Shown here: piece by piece, positions 25,552-35,592 of the stretch
Layout of the letters: each line of letters starts with the position of its first letter
How positions within the stretch are numbered: the stretch's first letter is position 1
Source of the DNA: Planctellipticum sp942493135
Lineage (GTDB): Bacteria > Planctomycetota > Planctomycetia > Planctomycetales > Planctomycetaceae
DNA: 64,000 nt
Reading direction: 5' to 3'
NCBI GenBank assembly: GCA_942493135.1
Contig: OW818684.1
Coordinates: 3,100,001-3,164,000 of the forward strand
Notes under the pieces: model-generated
Database searches by the model: none
Seen by the model: only the letters and a program-made list of their open reading frames with translations
Told to the model about the DNA's origin: nothing
Program-made: the position numbers and the translations under genes

Positions 25552-26361
25552 ATGACGAGCCAACTCTTCGATCTGACGGGCCGCGTCGCGGCCATATCCG
25601 GCGCCGCCAGCGGCATGGGTCGGGCCGCCTGCCTCGCCCTCGCCGAGCATGGCGCGGACATCGTCCTGTTTGACCTCAACGCCGACGGGGCGGAGGCGAC
25701 GGCCGGCGAGATCCGCGCTCTCGGCCGGCGTGCGCTGCCGGTTATCTGCAACGTTTCCGAACCAGACCGCATCCGCGAGGCCTTCGCCACGATCGATCGC
25801 GAGTTCGGCCGGATCGACTTTCTCGCCAACATCGCCGGCGAGGGCCTGCGCGTCTCGCCCGAAGAAATTACCCAGGAGCAGTTGCAGCGGGTCTTTCAGA
25901 ACCTCGTCTTCGGTCGCTTCTGCATGTGTCAGGAAGCGGGCCGGCGGATGCTCGCCGCGGGGAAGGGAAGCATTCTCAATATCGGGTCGATCGCGAGCGT
26001 GAGCGCTCTCGGCCGGAACCACATCGCCTACAGCATGGCGATGGGGGCCGTCGTCCAGATGACCCGCGAACTGAGCACGGAATGGGCCAGCCGCGGCGTC
26101 CGCGTCAACGCCGTCCTGCCCGCTCAGACGATGAACCCCGACCTCGCGAAACGGATCAGCGCGAACCCCGCCATGGAAGCGAAATGGCTCAGCGGCATCC
26201 CCCGCGGCCGGTTCGGCGACCCGAGCGACTTCCAGGGGCTCGCGGTGCTGCTGGCCTCCGACGCCTCTTCCTGGATCACCGGGGCGATCATCCCGATGGA
26301 CGGCGGCAACCTCGCCATGAACGCCGGCGGGACGATCGGCGGCGTGGGAGTTGCAGGATAA
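25552..26361 (+). CDS. SDR family protein lacking the catalytic lysine
   Basis: A 269-aa classical short-chain dehydrogenase fold. The cofactor site SGAASGMG is at 16-23, a NIAG motif is at about 93-96, and the active-site serine region is NIGSIASVS. The YxxxK motif reads Y160-S-M-A-M164, so the catalytic Lys is Met. The surrounding sequence (MGAVVQMTRELSTEWASRGVRVNAV) is otherwise normal, so alignment is unambiguous. Typical SDRs need this Lys for proton relay and ribose binding, so activity may be lost or altered. It lies between the transporter and the E1 gene and could have a binding or structural role. Confidence 0.88.
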   Translation: MTSQLFDLTGRVAAISGAASGMGRAACLALAEHGADIVLFDLNADGAEATAGEIRALGRRALPVICNVSEPDRIREAFATIDREFGRIDFLANIAGEGLRVSPEEITQEQLQRVFQNLVFGRFCMCQEAGRRMLAAGKGSILNIGSIASVSALGRNHIAYSMAMGAVVQMTRELSTEWASRGVRVNAVLPAQTMNPDLAKRISANPAMEAKWLSGIPRGRFGDPSDFQGLAVLLASDASSWITGAIIPMDGGNLAMNAGGTIGGVGVAG

Positions 26362-26446
26362 CTCGAATCTTCAGTGAGATGGGCCGAGTTCTCGTGTCCC
26401 ACCAGTATGTCACTCAGTCTCAAGCCTCCGATTCAGAAACCCATCT

Positions 26447-28426
26447 ATGCCCACCGAACACCCGCATCTGCGACTTTATCGCACGATGCTGACCATTCGC
26501 CTGACCGAAGAAGAACTGGCCCGCTGCCATCAGCGGGGGCTCATTCACGGGGCCTGTCATACCTACGTCGGGCAGGAGGCCATCGCCAGCGGGGTCTGCG
26601 CTCACCTGACGCACGAGGACACCGTCTTCAGCACGCACCGCGGACACGGGCACGCCCTCGCCAAAGGAATGCCTCCTCGCGAGCTGATGGCCGAGCTGTT
26701 CGGCCGCGCGACCGGCTGTTCGCGCGGTCGCGGCGGGAGCATGCACCTGTTCTCTCCCGAGATCGGCATGATGGGGACCAGCGGCATCGTCGCCCCCTGC
26801 ATACTGCAGGCCTGCGGCGGCGGCTACAGCTCCAAACTGATGCAGTCCGGCCGAGTCTCCGCCGCCTTCTTCGGCGACGGCGCCGTCAATAACGGGGCCT
26901 TCCACGAAGGCCTCAACATGGCCAGCATCTGGAAGCTGCCGGTGCTGTTCATCTGTGAAAACAATCAGTTCGCCACCGAAGTCCCCTTCACGTACTCCAG
27001 CGGCATCCCGGACGTCGGCCGGCGGGCGGCCAACTACGGACTGCCTGGCGTCGAAGTCGACGGCAACGATGCCCTGGCCGTCTTTGCCGCGGCTGAAGAT
27101 GCCGTCGCCCGTGCCCGTTCCGGCGGCGGAGCCACGCTGATCGAATGCAAGACCTACCGGACGCGACCTCACGCCGAGGGGATGGGAGACTTCGGCTATC
27201 GCACTCGCGAAGATGTCGACGCCTGGAAGAAGCGCTGCCCGATTACGGTGTTCCGTCAACGCCTCATCACCGAGTTCAGCGTCCCCGAAGCGACTTTGCA
27301 GCAGATCGACGACGAGATTGCCGCCCTGGTCGCGGAATCGCGAACATTCGCCGAAGAGAGCCCGCCTCCCGATCCAGCCACCGCGACGACACACGTCTAT
27401 GCGGCGCTGAGGCCGGTTTCGCAGCCCGAGCCAGCTCCGTCCGCCGAGGGCCGTCAGCTCAACTTCACGCAGGCAACGCTGGAGGCTCTTTCCGCAGAAA
27501 TGGCGGCCAATCCGCGGATCTTCGTCATGGGCGAAGGAATCGGGAAGCGCGGGGGCAACTTCATGACCACCGCGGGCCTCTATGACAAGTTCGGCCCGGT
27601 CCGGCTGTGCGACACCCCGATCTGCGAACGGGGATTTGTGGGTCTGGCGTGCGGGGCGGGGATGACCGGGACGCGACCGGTGATCGATTTCATGTTCGCC
27701 GACTTTGTCCTCGATTCGTTCGGCGAAATCGTCAATCAGATCGCCAAGATGCAGTACATGTCGAGCGGCCGGCTGAAGATGCCGGTCCTGCTGCGGGGCT
27801 GCATCGGCATCGGCCACTCCGCCGCGACGCATCACTCCGGCAGCTATTACGGGATCTACGCCCAAGTCCCCGGCCTGTGCGTGGTGGTTCCCTCGTCGCC
27901 GCGGGATGCCAAGGGGCTCATGCTGCGGGCCCTCCGGGGCGATGATCCGGTGATGTTCCTCGAACATCGCGAGATCCTGACGATCAAAGGCCCGGTCCCC
28001 GAGGGGGACTACGAGATCGAATTCGGCCAGGCGCGCATTGTCCGCCCGGGTGAGACGGTGACCGTCGTCGCGCTGGCCCGCATGGTGCACCAGACGCTGG
28101 CTGTCTGCGAGGAACTGGCGAAAGATGGAATCTCCGTCGAGCTGATCGACCCGCGCACCGTGGTCCCGCTCGATACTGAAACCATCCTGGCCTCGGTCCG
28201 AAAGACCGGGCGATTGCTGGTCGTGGACGAACCCCCCGCATCCTGCGGGTTCGCCGCCGAGATCGTGGCCCGCGTCTCCGATGCCGGCTTCAATGACCTC
28301 GATGCCCCAATCCGCCGCTTGACGGGCCTCTTCGCCCCGACGCCCTACGCTCCGTCGCTGGAAGCGGTGATGGTGCCTGGACCGCGCGAGATCGCCGCCG
28401 CTATCCGCGAACTGGTGGAGGAATAA
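26447..28426 (+). CDS. 2-Oxoacid dehydrogenase E1, fused alpha and beta
   Basis: A 659-aa thiamine-diphosphate enzyme that decarboxylates a 2-oxoacid and passes the acyl group to the lipoyl arm of E2. The alpha half (about 1-320) has the TPP motif GDGAVNN at 143-149 and the early segment STHRGHGHALAKG. The beta half begins near 345 (NFTQATLEALSAEMAANPRIFVMGE) and includes GCIGIGHSAATHHS and LIDPRTVVPLD. Fused E1 of this kind occurs in pyruvate, acetoin and branched-chain complexes. The E2 gene starts 3 bp after its stop, with its ribosome site inside the end of this gene. No E3 gene is present in the window. The specific substrate is not determinable; pyruvate fits the upstream FAH enzyme. 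Confidence 0.93.
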   Translation: MPTEHPHLRLYRTMLTIRLTEEELARCHQRGLIHGACHTYVGQEAIASGVCAHLTHEDTVFSTHRGHGHALAKGMPPRELMAELFGRATGCSRGRGGSMHLFSPEIGMMGTSGIVAPCILQACGGGYSSKLMQSGRVSAAFFGDGAVNNGAFHEGLNMASIWKLPVLFICENNQFATEVPFTYSSGIPDVGRRAANYGLPGVEVDGNDALAVFAAAEDAVARARSGGGATLIECKTYRTRPHAEGMGDFGYRTREDVDAWKKRCPITVFRQRLITEFSVPEATLQQIDDEIAALVAESRTFAEESPPPDPATATTHVYAALRPVSQPEPAPSAEGRQLNFTQATLEALSAEMAANPRIFVMGEGIGKRGGNFMTTAGLYDKFGPVRLCDTPICERGFVGLACGAGMTGTRPVIDFMFADFVLDSFGEIVNQIAKMQYMSSGRLKMPVLLRGCIGIGHSAATHHSGSYYGIYAQVPGLCVVVPSSPRDAKGLMLRALRGDDPVMFLEHREILTIKGPVPEGDYEIEFGQARIVRPGETVTVVALARMVHQTLAVCEELAKDGISVELIDPRTVVPLDTETILASVRKTGRLLVVDEPPASCGFAAEIVARVSDAGFNDLDAPIRRLTGLFAPTPYAPSLEAVMVPGPREIAAAIRELVEE

Positions 28427-28428
28427 CC

Positions 28429-29745
28429 ATGCCCGCTGAAATCCGCGTACCGCGTCTCGGCTGGTCGATGGAAGAAGGAACCTTCGTCGATTGGCTCAAA
28501 CAGGACGGCGACCGCGTTGCCGTCGGCGAAGCCCTGTTCGAGCTCGAAGGGGAAAAAGCCCTGCAGCCGATCGAGTCTCTCGACGCCGGGATCCTGCGCA
28601 TCCCACCCGATGCTCCAAAACCCGGCAGCGTCGTCCCCGTCGGCGGCCTGCTCGGCTACGTACTGGCTGATGGAGAGTCTCCGCCCTGGGAAGGAGACGC
28701 CAGCGTTCCGCCCGCAGTGGAACAATCCGCAGCAGCGCCCGAGCCGCCGCCGGCATCGCCGTCGGTCCGCCGAAAGGCGCGGGAGCTGGGGGTGTCGCTG
28801 CATCTCGTGGCCGGTTCGGGCAACGGCGGCCGAATCGTCGCGGCCGATGTGGAGCGTGCTGCGCGTCCGGCCGTTGAAATCCGCTTTGCCTCACCCGGTC
28901 CGTCGACCCCGACGGCGACGCCCCGCGCTCGTCGCGTCGCTCGCGAGCTTTGCGTCGACTGGACTCGTCTCACTGGCACCGGACGGGGGGGGCGGATTCG
29001 CGAGCAGGATGTCCGGGCCGCGACCGTCACGTCGACGACGGTCGGAGCCGCGCGCTCGATCCCCATCACGCCGCGCCGTCGGGCGATCGCCGAACGGATG
29101 CTCGCGAGTTCGCGCGAGACTGCTCCGGTCACGCTGTCGACGCGCGTCGATGCGACGAACCTGGTGAATCTGCGGAACCAGTTCAAGGCGGCGGGTGCGA
29201 CGCCCGTGCCGGCGTTTACGGACATCATCGCCAAGCTGGCGGCGCATGTACTGCAGGAGCATCCGCGACTGGCGGGGCGCTGGGCAGACGATCGGATCGA
29301 ACTGCCGGGCGACACCGGTTTCCACATCGGCATCGCCGTCGATACCGACGATGGCCTGCTGGTGCCGGTGGTCCGGGACGTTCTCAATCGGCCGCTGCTG
29401 GAGATCGCCGCCGATGCGAGGAAGCTGATTGACCGCACCCGCTCGGGACGATTGACGCTGGCGGAGATGTCGGGCGGGGTCTTCACGATCACGAACCTCG
29501 GCAGTTTCGGGATCGACGCCTTTACGCCGGTGATCAATCTGCCGGAAACGAGCGTCCTGGGGCTGGGGGCGATCCGCAAGGAACCGGTCGTGCTGCCGGA
29601 TGGGGCCATTGCTGTCCGAGAGTTGCTGACGCTCAGCCTGACGTTCGATCATCGAGTGATCGACGGAGCCCCCGCGGCGCGGTTTTTGCAGGCGCTCGTC
29701 ACGGCGCTGGAGAACGCCTCGGCGAGCCTGTTGATGGCGGGTTGA
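28429..29745 (+). CDS. Dihydrolipoamide acyltransferase (E2)
   Basis: A 438-aa E2 core protein. The N-terminal lipoyl domain (about 1-80) carries the candidate lipoyl Lys in LEGEKAL. Two peripheral-subunit-binding segments follow (SVRRKARELGVSLH and later ARRVARELCVDWTRLTGTGRGGRI), where most E2s have one. The catalytic domain (about 205-438) ends with the signature DHRVIDG, giving H408 and D412. It takes the acyl group from E1 to CoA. It is the last gene of the plus-strand run and is followed within 14 bp by the stop of a convergent gene, with no clear terminator between. Confidence 0.93.
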   Translation: MPAEIRVPRLGWSMEEGTFVDWLKQDGDRVAVGEALFELEGEKALQPIESLDAGILRIPPDAPKPGSVVPVGGLLGYVLADGESPPWEGDASVPPAVEQSAAAPEPPPASPSVRRKARELGVSLHLVAGSGNGGRIVAADVERAARPAVEIRFASPGPSTPTATPRARRVARELCVDWTRLTGTGRGGRIREQDVRAATVTSTTVGAARSIPITPRRRAIAERMLASSRETAPVTLSTRVDATNLVNLRNQFKAAGATPVPAFTDIIAKLAAHVLQEHPRLAGRWADDRIELPGDTGFHIGIAVDTDDGLLVPVVRDVLNRPLLEIAADARKLIDRTRSGRLTLAEMSGGVFTITNLGSFGIDAFTPVINLPETSVLGLGAIRKEPVVLPDGAIAVRELLTLSLTFDHRVIDGAPAARFLQALVTALENASASLLMAG

Positions 29746-29758
29746 GCAGGGTAGTTGT

Positions 29759-30172
29759 TCAGTCCGCGGACTCGGCCAGGCTGCGGATCGTCTCGGCGAT
29801 ATTCGAAGATTGCCAGCCCTGCAGGAGTTTGCCGTCGCGGGCGTGAATCCAGGTGATCCCCTGGAACGTCACCGGCTTGCCGGTAGGGCCGAATCCCAAT
29901 CCGGTCCCCGTATGCGTCCCTGTTGCGGTCCAGCGGACCACGGCCTGGTCTCCCACGCCCAGAATGTCATCGATGGCGACGCGGACATCCGGAAACGCGG
30001 CCAGCAGCGGTGCGTACATCTGTTGGCGGAACTGGACGTGACCGATGACCGGGCCGCTTTCCCCGAAGCAGACGCTCTCGGGCGACAAGAGCTCTTCGAT
30101 CGTCGCTTCCCGGCGTTCGTTCCAGACTTCCTCGAACCAGCGCCGCGCCAATTCAACAATGTCCTGCGCCAT
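29759..30172 (-). CDS. SnoaL-like/NTF2-fold ester-cyclase family protein
   Basis: A 137-aa small alpha+beta barrel protein. The pattern WFEEVWNERREATIEELL, GHVQFRQQMYAPLLAAFPDVRVAIDDIL, VVRWTATGTHTGTGLG, GITWIHARDGKLLQGWQ is typical of the SnoaL-like polyketide-cyclase family, whose members are mostly uncharacterised stress or accessory proteins. I chose ATG 30172 because AGAGG lies 6 bp upstream; the in-frame ATG at 30178 lies directly against that site. The protein is cytoplasmic, with no signal. The gene converges on the E2 gene and diverges from the next DUF1592 gene. Confidence 0.85.
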   Translation of the reverse strand: MAQDIVELARRWFEEVWNERREATIEELLSPESVCFGESGPVIGHVQFRQQMYAPLLAAFPDVRVAIDDILGVGDQAVVRWTATGTHTGTGLGFGPTGKPVTFQGITWIHARDGKLLQGWQSSNIAETIRSLAESAD

Positions 30173-30253
30173 GTTCATCCTCTGTTTTGAGCCCGTTCGA
30201 CGCCGCGGGCGACCCGATTGCACGTCCTGGCGGTCCAGGCCGATACCCAACAA

Positions 30254-30283
30254 AGTGTACATTCGATTCCACGGAACTGTCGA
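30254..30283 (-). promoter_or_regulatory. Candidate sigma70-type promoter for the SnoaL-like gene
   Basis: On the minus strand TCGACA (30283-30278), an 18-bp spacer and TACACT (30259-30254) resemble a -35/-10 pair, giving a leader of about 75 bases. It is moderately convincing only. Confidence 0.35.
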
Positions 30284-30300
30284 GATGTGAGAGATCCCGA

Positions 30301-30330
30301 TTGGCAGGCAGGGTTGGCCTCCTCTAAAAT
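30301..30330 (+). promoter_or_regulatory. Candidate sigma70-type promoter for the DUF1592-DUF1552 pair
   Basis: TTGGCA (30301-30306), an 18-bp spacer and TAAAAT (30325-30330) form one of the best promoter-like matches seen in the window. Initiation near 30337 would give a leader of about 60 bases before the ATG at 30399. Confidence 0.5.
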
Positions 30331-30398
30331 GGGGCGTGCCCGCCGCAGGACCGCTTCCCTGCAAGCGCCGCCTGCAAATCCTCCCGCCCGAGCCTGCC

Positions 30399-32714
30399 AT
30401 GAAGTCGTTTCTGACCTGTCTCATCGCCTGTGGATTCTGCGTAACCGCCGCGCACGCCGCCGAACCGCGCACCGGCGAGCAGATCTACAAACAGCACTGC
30501 GCCAACTGCCACGGGCCGAACGGCGAAGGGACCGAGGAGCATTATCCGCAGGGGCTGGTCGGCGATCAGTCGATCGGGCAGCTCGCCTCCCTGATTACCC
30601 GGACGATGCCGCTCAAGGCGCCCGAGAAGTGCGTCGGCGAAGACGCCCGGGCCGTGGCCGAGTACATCCACCACGCCTTTTACTCGCCGACGGCCCAGGC
30701 GCGGAACAAGCCGGCCCGGATCGAACTTTCCCGGCTGACGGTGCGGCAGTACCAGAACTCGGTCACCGATCTCATCGGTTCGTTTCGTCCGACCATCCAG
30801 CGCGACGCGCAGCAGGGGCTGAAGGGGGAGTACTACAAGACTCGCCGCCAGCGAAAAGAAGACCGGCTGATCGAGCGCGTCGACCGGCAGGTGAAGTTCG
30901 ACTTTGGCGAAGGAGTGCCCGGCAAAGAGGGATTCGAAGCGGAGGAGTTTTCTGTCCGCTGGCAGGGGGCGGTGCTGGCGCCCGAGACCGGCGACTACGA
31001 GTTCATTCTCCGCACGGAGAATGGCGTCCGGCTGTGGGTCAACGACCAGCGTCAGCCGCTGATCGATGCTGGCGTCAAGTCCGGCGCCGGCGTGATCGAA
31101 CTGCGGGAGTCGATTCGGCTGCTCGGTGGCCGGGTCTATCCGCTCCGCCTCGAATTTTTCAAGTCGAAACAGGCGAAAGAGAAGCGGGCCTCCGTCGCCC
31201 TGCTCTGGAAGCCGCCGCATCTGGTCGACGAACCGATCCCCGCCCGACTGCTGTCGCCGCAATGGTTCCCCGAATCCTTCGTGGTGACGACGCAATTCCC
31301 CCCCGATGATCGCAGCATCGGTTACGAACGGGGGACGTCGATCTCGAAAGCCTGGGATCAGGCGACGACCGACGCCGCGTTCGAAACTGCGGCCTACGTG
31401 GCTGACCATCTTCCGGAACTGGCCGGCGTGAAGAACGATGCGGGGGACCGGGCCGAGAAGTTGAAGCAGTTCGCCGGCAAGTTCGTCGAGCGGTCCTTCC
31501 GCCGGCCCCTCAGCGAAGACGAACGCCAGCTCTACATCGAACGTCAGTTCGTCGAGGCGGGCGATCTGGACCTGGCGATCAAGCGGGTGGTGCTGCTGAC
31601 GCTGAAATCGCCCCGCTTTCTCTACCGCGAAATCAGCCGCGGGTCGGCCGATGACTACACGATTGCGTCGCGACTGTCGTTTGCGCTGTGGGATTCGCTC
31701 CCCGATCCGCCGCTGCTGCAGGCGGCTGCGAAGGGCGAGCTGCACTCGCGCGAGCAGGTGCAGCGTCAGGCGGAGCGGATGGCGACCGATCCGCGAGTGC
31801 ACTTCAAGCTTCGCGAATTTCTGCTGCAGTGGCTGAAAGTCGATCAGCCGCCCGATCTGTCCAAGAGCACCGAGCGGTTTCCGGAATTCAACGCCGCGAT
31901 GGCTGCGGACCTGCGGACCTCGCTGGATCTGTTCCTGGACGACGTCGTCTGGAGCCCGGACTCTGACTTCCGTCAGTTGATTCTGTCGGACGACGTTTAC
32001 CTCAACGGCCGGTTGGCTGACTACTACGCTCCGGAACTTCCGGCGGACGCCACCAATCCGGGGAACGCCGAGTTCCGGAAGGTCACGTTGAATCCGGAAG
32101 TCCGGGCGGGAGTGCTGTCGCACCCGTATCTGATGGCGGGCTTTGCGTACACGGCGACCAGTTCGCCGATTCATCGGGGGGTCTTCATCTCACGGAGCGT
32201 GCTGGGCCGGTTCCTGAAGCCGCCGCCGGAAGCGGTGGCGCCGTTGCCGCCGGATCTGCATGCCAACTTGACGACCCGGGAGCGGGTGCTGCTGCAGACG
32301 AAGCCGGAGGCCTGCCAGTCCTGCCACAACCTGATCAATCCGCTGGGATTTACGCTGGAACAGTTCGACGCCGACGGTCGATATCGAACCAGTGAGCACG
32401 GGAAACCGGTCGATCCGACCGGCGACTACGTCACCCGTTCGGGAGAAACGGTCAAGTTTACCGGCGTCCGCGATCTGGCGACGTTCCTGGCGGCCAGCGA
32501 CGAGACGCAGGAAGCCTTTGCGGAACAACTGTTCCACTATCTGGTCAAGCAGCCGATTCGGGCGTATGGTGAAGGGACTCTCGACCGGCTGGAAGCCGAC
32601 TTCGTCCACCGTCAGTTCCATATCCGGAAACTGGTAGTCGACATTGCGGTGAATGCCGCGCTGACTACGGAAACGCAACAGACCGCCGCCGCGACGACAC
32701 CACCTGCCAACTGA
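30399..32714 (+). CDS. DUF1592-type planctomycete cytochrome with PA14 domain
   Basis: A 771-aa exported protein. The signal peptide (about 1-20) is followed by haem c site CANCH at 34-38 in a small cytochrome domain. A PA14-like beta-barrel comes next (LKGEYYKTRRQ, FSVRWQGAVLAPETGDYEFILRTENGVRLWVND), a fold that often binds carbohydrate. The C-terminal DUF1592/1588/1585 block has RSFRRPLSEDERQLY, ASRLSFALWDSLPDP, a second CxxCH (CQSCH) and NLINPLGFTLEQFDADGR. ATG 30399 is chosen because the signal peptide starts there. It forms a two-gene unit with the following DUF1552 gene. It is paralogous to the protein ending at 8475 but is much shorter and has the PA14 insertion. Confidence 0.92.
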   Translation: MKSFLTCLIACGFCVTAAHAAEPRTGEQIYKQHCANCHGPNGEGTEEHYPQGLVGDQSIGQLASLITRTMPLKAPEKCVGEDARAVAEYIHHAFYSPTAQARNKPARIELSRLTVRQYQNSVTDLIGSFRPTIQRDAQQGLKGEYYKTRRQRKEDRLIERVDRQVKFDFGEGVPGKEGFEAEEFSVRWQGAVLAPETGDYEFILRTENGVRLWVNDQRQPLIDAGVKSGAGVIELRESIRLLGGRVYPLRLEFFKSKQAKEKRASVALLWKPPHLVDEPIPARLLSPQWFPESFVVTTQFPPDDRSIGYERGTSISKAWDQATTDAAFETAAYVADHLPELAGVKNDAGDRAEKLKQFAGKFVERSFRRPLSEDERQLYIERQFVEAGDLDLAIKRVVLLTLKSPRFLYREISRGSADDYTIASRLSFALWDSLPDPPLLQAAAKGELHSREQVQRQAERMATDPRVHFKLREFLLQWLKVDQPPDLSKSTERFPEFNAAMAADLRTSLDLFLDDVVWSPDSDFRQLILSDDVYLNGRLADYYAPELPADATNPGNAEFRKVTLNPEVRAGVLSHPYLMAGFAYTATSSPIHRGVFISRSVLGRFLKPPPEAVAPLPPDLHANLTTRERVLLQTKPEACQSCHNLINPLGFTLEQFDADGRYRTSEHGKPVDPTGDYVTRSGETVKFTGVRDLATFLAASDETQEAFAEQLFHYLVKQPIRAYGEGTLDRLEADFVHRQFHIRKLVVDIAVNAALTTETQQTAAATTPPAN

Positions 32715-32750
32715 CATCAAATACGTTTCCTCTGCTGTTGGAGACTGACT

Positions 32751-34070
<1,320 letters not shown>

Positions 34071-34152
34071 TCGGTCGGAGAAAGTGATTAGTGGCGAGTG
34101 GTCAGTGGCGAGTGAGGAGAAGAGGAAAAAGGGAGCGGAGGCGACGAAATGC

Positions 34153-34199
34153 CAAGACGGGGTCAGGACTCCTTTCTACAGAGTCCTGACCCCGTCTTG
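34153..34199 (+). terminator. Strong intrinsic terminator after the DUF1552 gene
   Basis: A perfect 19-bp stem, CAAGACGGGGTCAGGACTC with its complement at 34181-34199, and a 9-nt loop are followed by TTTTG. It lies about 80 bp after the DUF1552 stop and 10 bp from the stop of a convergent gene, so it may serve both. The GGTCAGG...CCTGACC core is shared with the terminator at 61168. Confidence 0.8.
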
Positions 34200-34209
34200 T
34201 TTTGAATCT

Positions 34210-34632
34210 TCACTTCTCGTGCGACTGAAGAATGTCATCGGGCGTCGACACGTAGCGAGGGGTTCCCAACGATTCGAGGAGTTCGCCGGGAAAGTGATTC
34301 GGCGCATCCGCCGCTGTAAAGAGCGGTGTCGTGTCGTCCGAGAAGAACAGCAGCACATGGCCCATGCGCATCACTTCGAGGACGCATCGCCACAGGTTGG
34401 GATGCTGGACGGGCCTGGAGATCATCAGACCGCCGACGGAGTTCGCGGTCTCCACTTCAGGGCCGCAATAGATGTCACAGCACGTGAATTCGTCCTCGAA
34501 GCAAACGTGGATTCTGCCAGTCGCCGGATCCCAGTCGGTCGCGTACCTGGCGAACAGGTTCCGAATCGGCTCGAAGGGCAGCGGCGCCACTTCGCCGTCG
34601 CGATACGACCAGAGAAATGCTTCGACGCCCAC
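34210..34632 (-). CDS. Conserved-looking hypothetical protein, 140 aa
   Basis: A compact protein starting at GTG 34632, with AAGGA about 9 bp upstream. It has a normal coding appearance (balanced acidic and aromatic residues): GVEAFLWSYRDGEVAPLPFE, VCFEDEFTCCDIYCGPEVE, VGGLMISRPVQHPNLWRCVL and HVLLFFSDDTTPLF. It has no signal or membrane segment. The mix resembles small immunity-like or SMI1-like standalone proteins, but I cannot assign a family. It is divergent from the DUF2306 gene with about 115 bp between starts. Confidence 0.65.
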   Translation of the reverse strand: MGVEAFLWSYRDGEVAPLPFEPIRNLFARYATDWDPATGRIHVCFEDEFTCCDIYCGPEVETANSVGGLMISRPVQHPNLWRCVLEVMRMGHVLLFFSDDTTPLFTAADAPNHFPGELLESLGTPRYVSTPDDILQSHEK

Positions 34633-34748
34633 GTTCGCGATTCCTTCTACCTACACGCACCTGCTCACTCCGGGATTGCGGACCGCGCGTTCGGGCTTTA
34701 GCTTGCCAGTTCCCGAACTCGAATCGGTCCCCAGCAAGACTGTGCGCG

Positions 34749-35390
34749 ATGCGACTTCCTGATTCAATGACGTTGCTGCGCGTTCTGCAGGTTGTGGCCG
34801 GCCTGCTGGTGCTCAAGGTGACCGTCAGCATTGTGCTGCGGTACGTCGATTATTTCCCGCCGGATTTTGAGTCCGGGTTTCTGCAGGGGCGGGAGTCGTA
34901 TTTCGCAGACGCTTACCAGTGGGCGTTCTATCCGCACATCTTCGCCGGGCCGGTGACGCTGGTGCTGGGGACGCTGCTGGTGAGCGACGGGTTCCGACGG
35001 CGGTGGCCGGGGTGGCATCGGGTGCTGGGGCGGGTGCAGGTTCCGGCGGTTCTGTGCGTGGTGGCGCCGACCGGGGTGTGGATGGCGACGCGGGCAGAGG
35101 CGGGGCCGGCGGCCGGGCTGGGCTTTGTGCTGCTGGCCGTCTGGACCGGTATCACCGTCGTGTCAGGTTGGCGGTCGGCGGTGCGGCGACGATTTGCGGA
35201 GCACCGGCGGTGGATGTGGCGGTGTTATCTGGCGCTCTGCTCGACGGTGGTGCTGCGGCTGACAATCGGAGTGTCGACGGTCATCGAGTTTGAACCGCCG
35301 GGCCTGGAGGTGTTTGCCGCGTGGGGTGGGTGGCTGGTTCCGCTGGGCGCGTTCGAGCTGGTACGGCTTGTTCGTCGATCTCGTTCTTAG
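34749..35390 (+). CDS. DUF2306 membrane protein
   Basis: A 213-aa membrane protein with about six hydrophobic segments. Family motifs are YPHIFAGPVTLVLGTLLVSDGFRRRWPGWHRVLGR and, later, RRRFAEHRRWMWRCYLAL. The paired His residues (PHI, WHR, EHRRWM) recall haem-binding membrane proteins, and some DUF2306 proteins are discussed as cytochrome-b561-like, but that is uncertain. ATG 34749 is chosen because it begins just before the first helix. It is probably monocistronic. Confidence 0.8.
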   Translation: MRLPDSMTLLRVLQVVAGLLVLKVTVSIVLRYVDYFPPDFESGFLQGRESYFADAYQWAFYPHIFAGPVTLVLGTLLVSDGFRRRWPGWHRVLGRVQVPAVLCVVAPTGVWMATRAEAGPAAGLGFVLLAVWTGITVVSGWRSAVRRRFAEHRRWMWRCYLALCSTVVLRLTIGVSTVIEFEPPGLEVFAAWGGWLVPLGAFELVRLVRRSRS

Positions 35391-35438
35391 CGGTGCCTGG
35401 GGTGCGAGAGAGTTGGTTCGCCGTGGATGCCGCAATTC

Positions 35439-35460
35439 GGCAGGCGGGAGCCTGCCCTAC
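35439..35460. repeat. REP-like palindrome with CTAC tail
   Basis: GGCAGGC, loop GGGA, GCCTGCC, then CTAC. The arms pair perfectly. The layout is the same as at 45657 and 25510, with different arm sequence but the same tail. Confidence 0.7.
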
Positions 35461-35592
35461 GCGGATGACGTCCACTGTACGTACCGCGATCGGCTCCGGC
35501 GGGGCGGCGGTTTTACGGCCGTCCCGCCGGAGTCCGTCTGGCGGTGATGTTGCGCCGGTGGAATTCCCGGCGGTTCAAGCACATTGATCAGG

